A stretch of 64,000 nucleotides of DNA, taken from contig NC_016134.3 of the NCBI RefSeq assembly GCF_000005505.3, positions 44,172,650 to 44,236,649 on the forward strand. Reading direction: 5' to 3'. Shown piece after piece: positions 60,891 to 64,000 of this stretch (positions within the stretch are counted from its first letter, which is position 1; every line of letters starts with the position of its first letter). Origin of the DNA: Brachypodium distachyon. Its lineage: Eukaryota; Streptophyta; Magnoliopsida; Poales; Poaceae. The notes beneath the pieces are model-generated. The model saw nothing but the letters and a program-made list of their open reading frames with translations. It searched no databases and had not been told where the DNA came from. Both the position numbers and the translations under genes were made by a program.

Positions 60891-62905
60891 ATGGCGGGAT
60901 CCGACGTGGAGCGTCGTGACAGCGCCGGCGGGAGCGTCGAGAGGGAGGCCTCCCACGGGAGCGGTGCCGAGGCACGAGCGTCGGGGGGCAAGCCACGGAG
61001 ATCGAAGATGGTCACACGCCCAGAGAGAGGACCTCGGCCTGAGCCATATCCGGTCGCGCCGGGACGGGTTCCCGACATCCTTCTGGCGTCGGTGACGACC
61101 GAGAAGGACTTGTCGGACCTTGTGGAGGCGGGCTACTTCCGCAAGGGCCTTACCTCGCTTCCTGACGAGGGTGAGCTTCGACTGGAGCCACAGAGGCGTC
61201 GAGGGCACATCGTCGTGTTCACCAGCTGGTTTCACGCCGGACTGTGCCTGCCCGTACACCCGTTCCTGCTGGAGTTGCTGGATACCTATGGTATCGAGTT
61301 GGCGCAGTTGCTTCCTTCGGCGATACCGTGTCTGAACGTGTTCAGGTGGCTTTGTGAGACCGCCTTGTGGGAGCCTCCGACCATGAGGTTGTTCTTGTTG
61401 CTGTTCACCGTCCACGTGGAGGAGCGCCGCACCCCCGACGAGAGTACTTGGAGTGCCTTTGGGTCGGTCACCGTGAGGCTTCGTCCCGGCTTCCATGACG
61501 AGTTCCCCCTGATGCCGGCCAAGAGCGCAGTGCGTTTGTTCGACGGGTGGGACTCGCAGTGGTTCTTCCTCTACATTTCGGAGACGAGCTTGCGTCACTC
61601 CAGTAGGCTCCCTCGACACTCTGGGCCTGGGGGGCTTCGGGATGTCGTCTGTCCCATGGGCACGTCCTTGGTCAAAGAGTGTGAGCTTGCCGGGATCAAG
61701 TCGGCTCGTTCGGAGCGTAGCTTCCGCGACCTTCTCGAGGAGATGGTGATGGCGGGCCGCTTCATGATGAGGGCGCGACCACAGGCGGAGTTGGGGATTC
61801 CCTTAGCTTTTCATCACCCACGCCGTGCGGCAAAGCGTGCGTTTCGTGACACTTGAGTCGTTGCTTCAAGTATTTTTGTTTGCTTGACACTAACCCTGGC
61901 TAGTGTTTGTGCTTGTTTTTCAGCGGCTTTGTCTCGAGAGAAGGCGCCGAGTGGGCTTCCCAGATGGTTGGGCCGTACAACTCGATGGAGCATCGGGCCT
62001 ACGTCGATACCATCAGCGAGGGGGGATGCCACAACGTCGTGGCGGCGTGCTTCGACGACTCGGTACCGATGTGCCCGGATCCCATGTTCGGGAAGCTCAT
62101 CAAGGCCGGCGAGCTATACTCTCGTCTTGTGACTCCGTCGATGATCGCCGTTGGATCTCACCTTAGAGATACTTGTGGGAATATGAAGCCTCAGGTTGGT
62201 TGTGCTTGGGTTGGGTGTGCCGGTGGTCCCAATGCCCAAGATGCCTCGTCCTCTGAGTTCACACAAGAGGAAGGCTCCTTCTCCAGACCTTGCCGATGTG
62301 GCCGAGTCAAGGTCTCCCTTGAAAGAGTCCATGGACATGCACCTAGCCGGGAAGATCGATATTGAGAAGATCATGCCTCCGTCGCCTCACGAGCGCGCGG
62401 TTTTCGCCCAGAGGACCGGGCTTTAGCTTGTGGTGGATACCTCCTCGGAAGCCAGTGGCGCGGGTGTTCCGGTGTTCTCTTTGGCTCGTGGGCCTGTCGA
62501 GGAGGAGCTTCCTGCCACCAGTGAGTGCGCGCGTGTTGAGCGTTGTATTTCCCTTTCGCGAATGTTCTCACGGGGCTTTCTGTCTTGTTTCAGGTACGGG
62601 GCTTGCGGCGCCTGATGCTCCCGAGGCCGAGCCCCCGATTCCAGAAGAGGGAGAGGTGCTTCCGAGGACCAAGGGAGGAGTGAGAGACCCGCTCGAGGCG
62701 TTGGAGCTTGTGAGTCCGCTTTCCTCGTCTCCCTTTTTGCTAGGTCTATTTTGTCGGTCAGCGCTCATGATTTCTCTTCTTTTGCCAAGTGAGAGGCTTG
62801 GTCGAGGCCGTGGGCACTCTTCCCGCTCTCAAGGCTCAGGTTGGGGTGCTTTCGGTGGCCTTGGACGCCGAGACCTCAAAGGTCACCCTTGCCCTGAGTG
62901 AGATG
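60891..62905 (+). pseudogene. Antisense ORF of the second Tat element
   Basis: Main exon 60891-61856: basic/Ser-rich start, then the putative gypsy-type transposon domain seen in RRGHIVVFTSWFHAGLCLPV, HPFLLELLDTYGIELAQLLP, NVFRWLCETALWEPPTMRLF and DGWDSQWFFLYIS. The frame ends in TGA at 61854-61856. Later exons include about 61923-62190 (FVSREGAEWASQMVGPYNSM; ACFDDSVPMCPDPMFGKLIK), about 62240-62425, 62595-62709 and 62790-62905 (a helical LPALKAQVGVLSVALDAE end). It breaks off where integrase DNA begins at about 62906. Same domain as the antisense ORF of the first element but with little sequence likeness beyond motif level. Confidence 0.75.
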
Positions 62906-64000
62906 TGATTGCATCTTGCACCATGGTGGGCCAATAGAATCCCTGTCGTAAAGCCTTCGCCGCGGTGGCTCTTGGCGCAAGATGATGGCCGCACACTCCG
63001 GAGTGGATCTCCTGGAGGAGCTCAGCCCCCTTGTCGGGGGTTATGCACTTTAGTAGCGCGGCCGCACCCTTCTTGTAAAGGATGCCGTCGAGGAGGACAT
63101 ACATTTTTGCTTTTGCAAGTAGAGTTTTGGCGCTTGGGCCTTCCGCCTCCTTATCCACGTAACCTTTCAGGGCGCGGATAATTGGCGTCACCCAAGAGGG
63201 TGGATTGTCGATGACCATGCTGGTCTTCGAAGTTTCGTCTCAGTCATCGGCTTCTTCTCCTATGGATGGGGCACGGATCACCTAGAAGAATGCGCCGGGT
63301 GGCAGAGGTTCCTTGGAACCGGCCGTTCGGGCCAATCTATCAGCGAGGTGATTTTCTCCTCATGGGATGCGTCGCGCCTCCATGCCCAGGAAGTACCGTT
63401 CCATCTTGCGAACTTCTTCAATATACTTCTTCATCCTTTCATCAAGGCATTGATATGACTTGTCCATTTAGTTTATCACTAGCGGGGAGTCACCTTGGAT
63501 GAGAAGGCGTCGAACACGCATGGCCTTAGCCAACCGGAGTCCGAGAAGGAGTGCTTCGTACTCCGCCATGTTGTTGGTTGCGTTGAAGTCGAGATCGGCG
63601 TACTCCAAGATATTCCCTTCGGGGCTGACGAGTACGACTCTAGCCCCCGCACCGTGGAGACGTTTGGAGCCATTGAACCTCATTATTCAATGTGGTTCGG
63701 GGGGCCCGGCCTTGGGCGACGTCTCTTCGGGCGGGGCCAGCGGCGCATGCCACTCGGCCACGAAGTCGGCAAGGACCTGGGATTTTATAGTCGTTCTCGC
63801 TGTGAGCTCCAGCGAGAAGGGAGCCAGTTCCGTTGCCCATTTGGTGATTATCCCGGTGGCCTCCTTGTTGCCGAAGACTTCTTTGAGTGGGAATGCCGTC
63901 GGCACCATGATGGTGTGGCCCATGAAGTAATGATGGAGCTTTTGAGAGGCAATGAGGAGGGCGTACGCGATCTTTTCGATCTGAGTGTATCGACCCTTTG
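62906..64000 (-). pseudogene. RNase H and integrase N-terminus of the second Tat element
   Basis: From the window edge leftward: connection region (ATGIITKWATELAPFSLEL at ~63850), RNase H (MRFNGSKRLHGAGARVVLVS, NNMAEYEALLLGLRLA), a linker (YFLGMEARRIPRGENHLADR), then integrase leader and the HH half of its zinc finger (IHSGVCGHHLAPRATAAKAL, FYWPTMVQDA at ~62915). After VQDA the sequence leaves integrase and enters the antisense ORF: the CC half of the finger, the D-D-E core and the C-terminal domain are absent. Stops in frame: TGA 63687-63689, TAA near 63468, a TAG near 63280 and a TGA near 63240. Confidence 0.88.

Larger units (their letters stand above)
58293..64000 (-). mobile_element. Second Tat-lineage Gypsy element, decayed, cut by window edge
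   Basis: Minus orientation. The 3' LTR is on the left (58293-59127), followed inward by a purine tract (AAGGGGGCTAC in element sense at 59128-59138), a repeat-rich leader, the plus-strand antisense ORF (60891-62905), then integrase N-terminus and RNase H on the minus strand up to the window edge. Sequence is different from the first element, so it is another family of the same lineage. It carries several nonsense codons and a large internal deletion. The other LTR and the target duplication lie outside the window. Confidence 0.88.

Overview
The window is nuclear DNA of a grass, most likely a pooid such as Brachypodium or a Triticeae relative. Evidence for this: split genes with GT-AG introns; GC-rich first exons beside AT-rich spacers; many Stowaway MITEs with TA target duplications and CTCCCTCCG-type ends; Tourist-like MITEs with TTA duplications; an Au-type tRNA SINE; and Tat-lineage Gypsy retrotransposons. 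The species is inferred from repeat style only. No organellar, bacterial or CRISPR sequence was seen.

Left part (1-36590), from left to right: an M18 aspartyl aminopeptidase gene (+, 11 exons, 475 aa); a cytosolic/mitochondrial-type adenylate kinase gene (-, 6 exons, 241 aa), tail to tail with it; a plant NT-C2 domain gene (+, 8 coding exons, 916 aa) that uses one GC-AG intron; an AT-rich spacer holding a captured fragment of a folate-biopterin transporter gene; a small secreted-peptide gene with a clear TATA box; a 629-bp foldback repeat; a Helitron-like piece; an intronless grass-type gene broken by one frameshift; and a ZAR1-like LRR receptor kinase gene (-, 2 exons, 784 aa) whose 2.96-kb intron holds a Tourist-like MITE.

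Middle part (36591-49190): a complete-ended Gypsy element of the Tat lineage (RIRE2/Retand-like), inserted in minus orientation. It has ~855-bp LTRs (TGTCGGGG...CGACA in element sense) and a CCCAC target duplication. It carries gag, protease, RT-RNase H and integrase on the minus strand. On the plus strand it carries the extra antisense ORF typical of this lineage, with a 64-bp tandem array inside one of that ORF's introns. Nonsense codons, frameshifts and a deletion of the integrase N-terminus make it non-autonomous.

Right part (49191-64000): a G-box-binding bZIP gene (+, 12 coding exons, 389 aa); a small FAS1-domain secreted, probably GPI-anchored protein gene (-, 240 aa); then a second, more decayed Tat-lineage element (minus orientation). 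Its 835-bp 3' LTR starts at 58293 and its pol region runs off the right edge. In this copy the antisense ORF is joined directly to the integrase N-terminus by an internal deletion.

The host genes are unrelated housekeeping, signalling and regulatory genes, with no operon-like logic. The parts that look least routine are the long foldback at 24.0-24.7 kb, the small secreted peptide next to it, the exon-splice-site duplication in the aminopeptidase gene, and the two antisense ORFs of the retroelements, each with its own TATA-like promoter. All exon borders were placed by reading splice sites and reading frame by eye; no database search was run.
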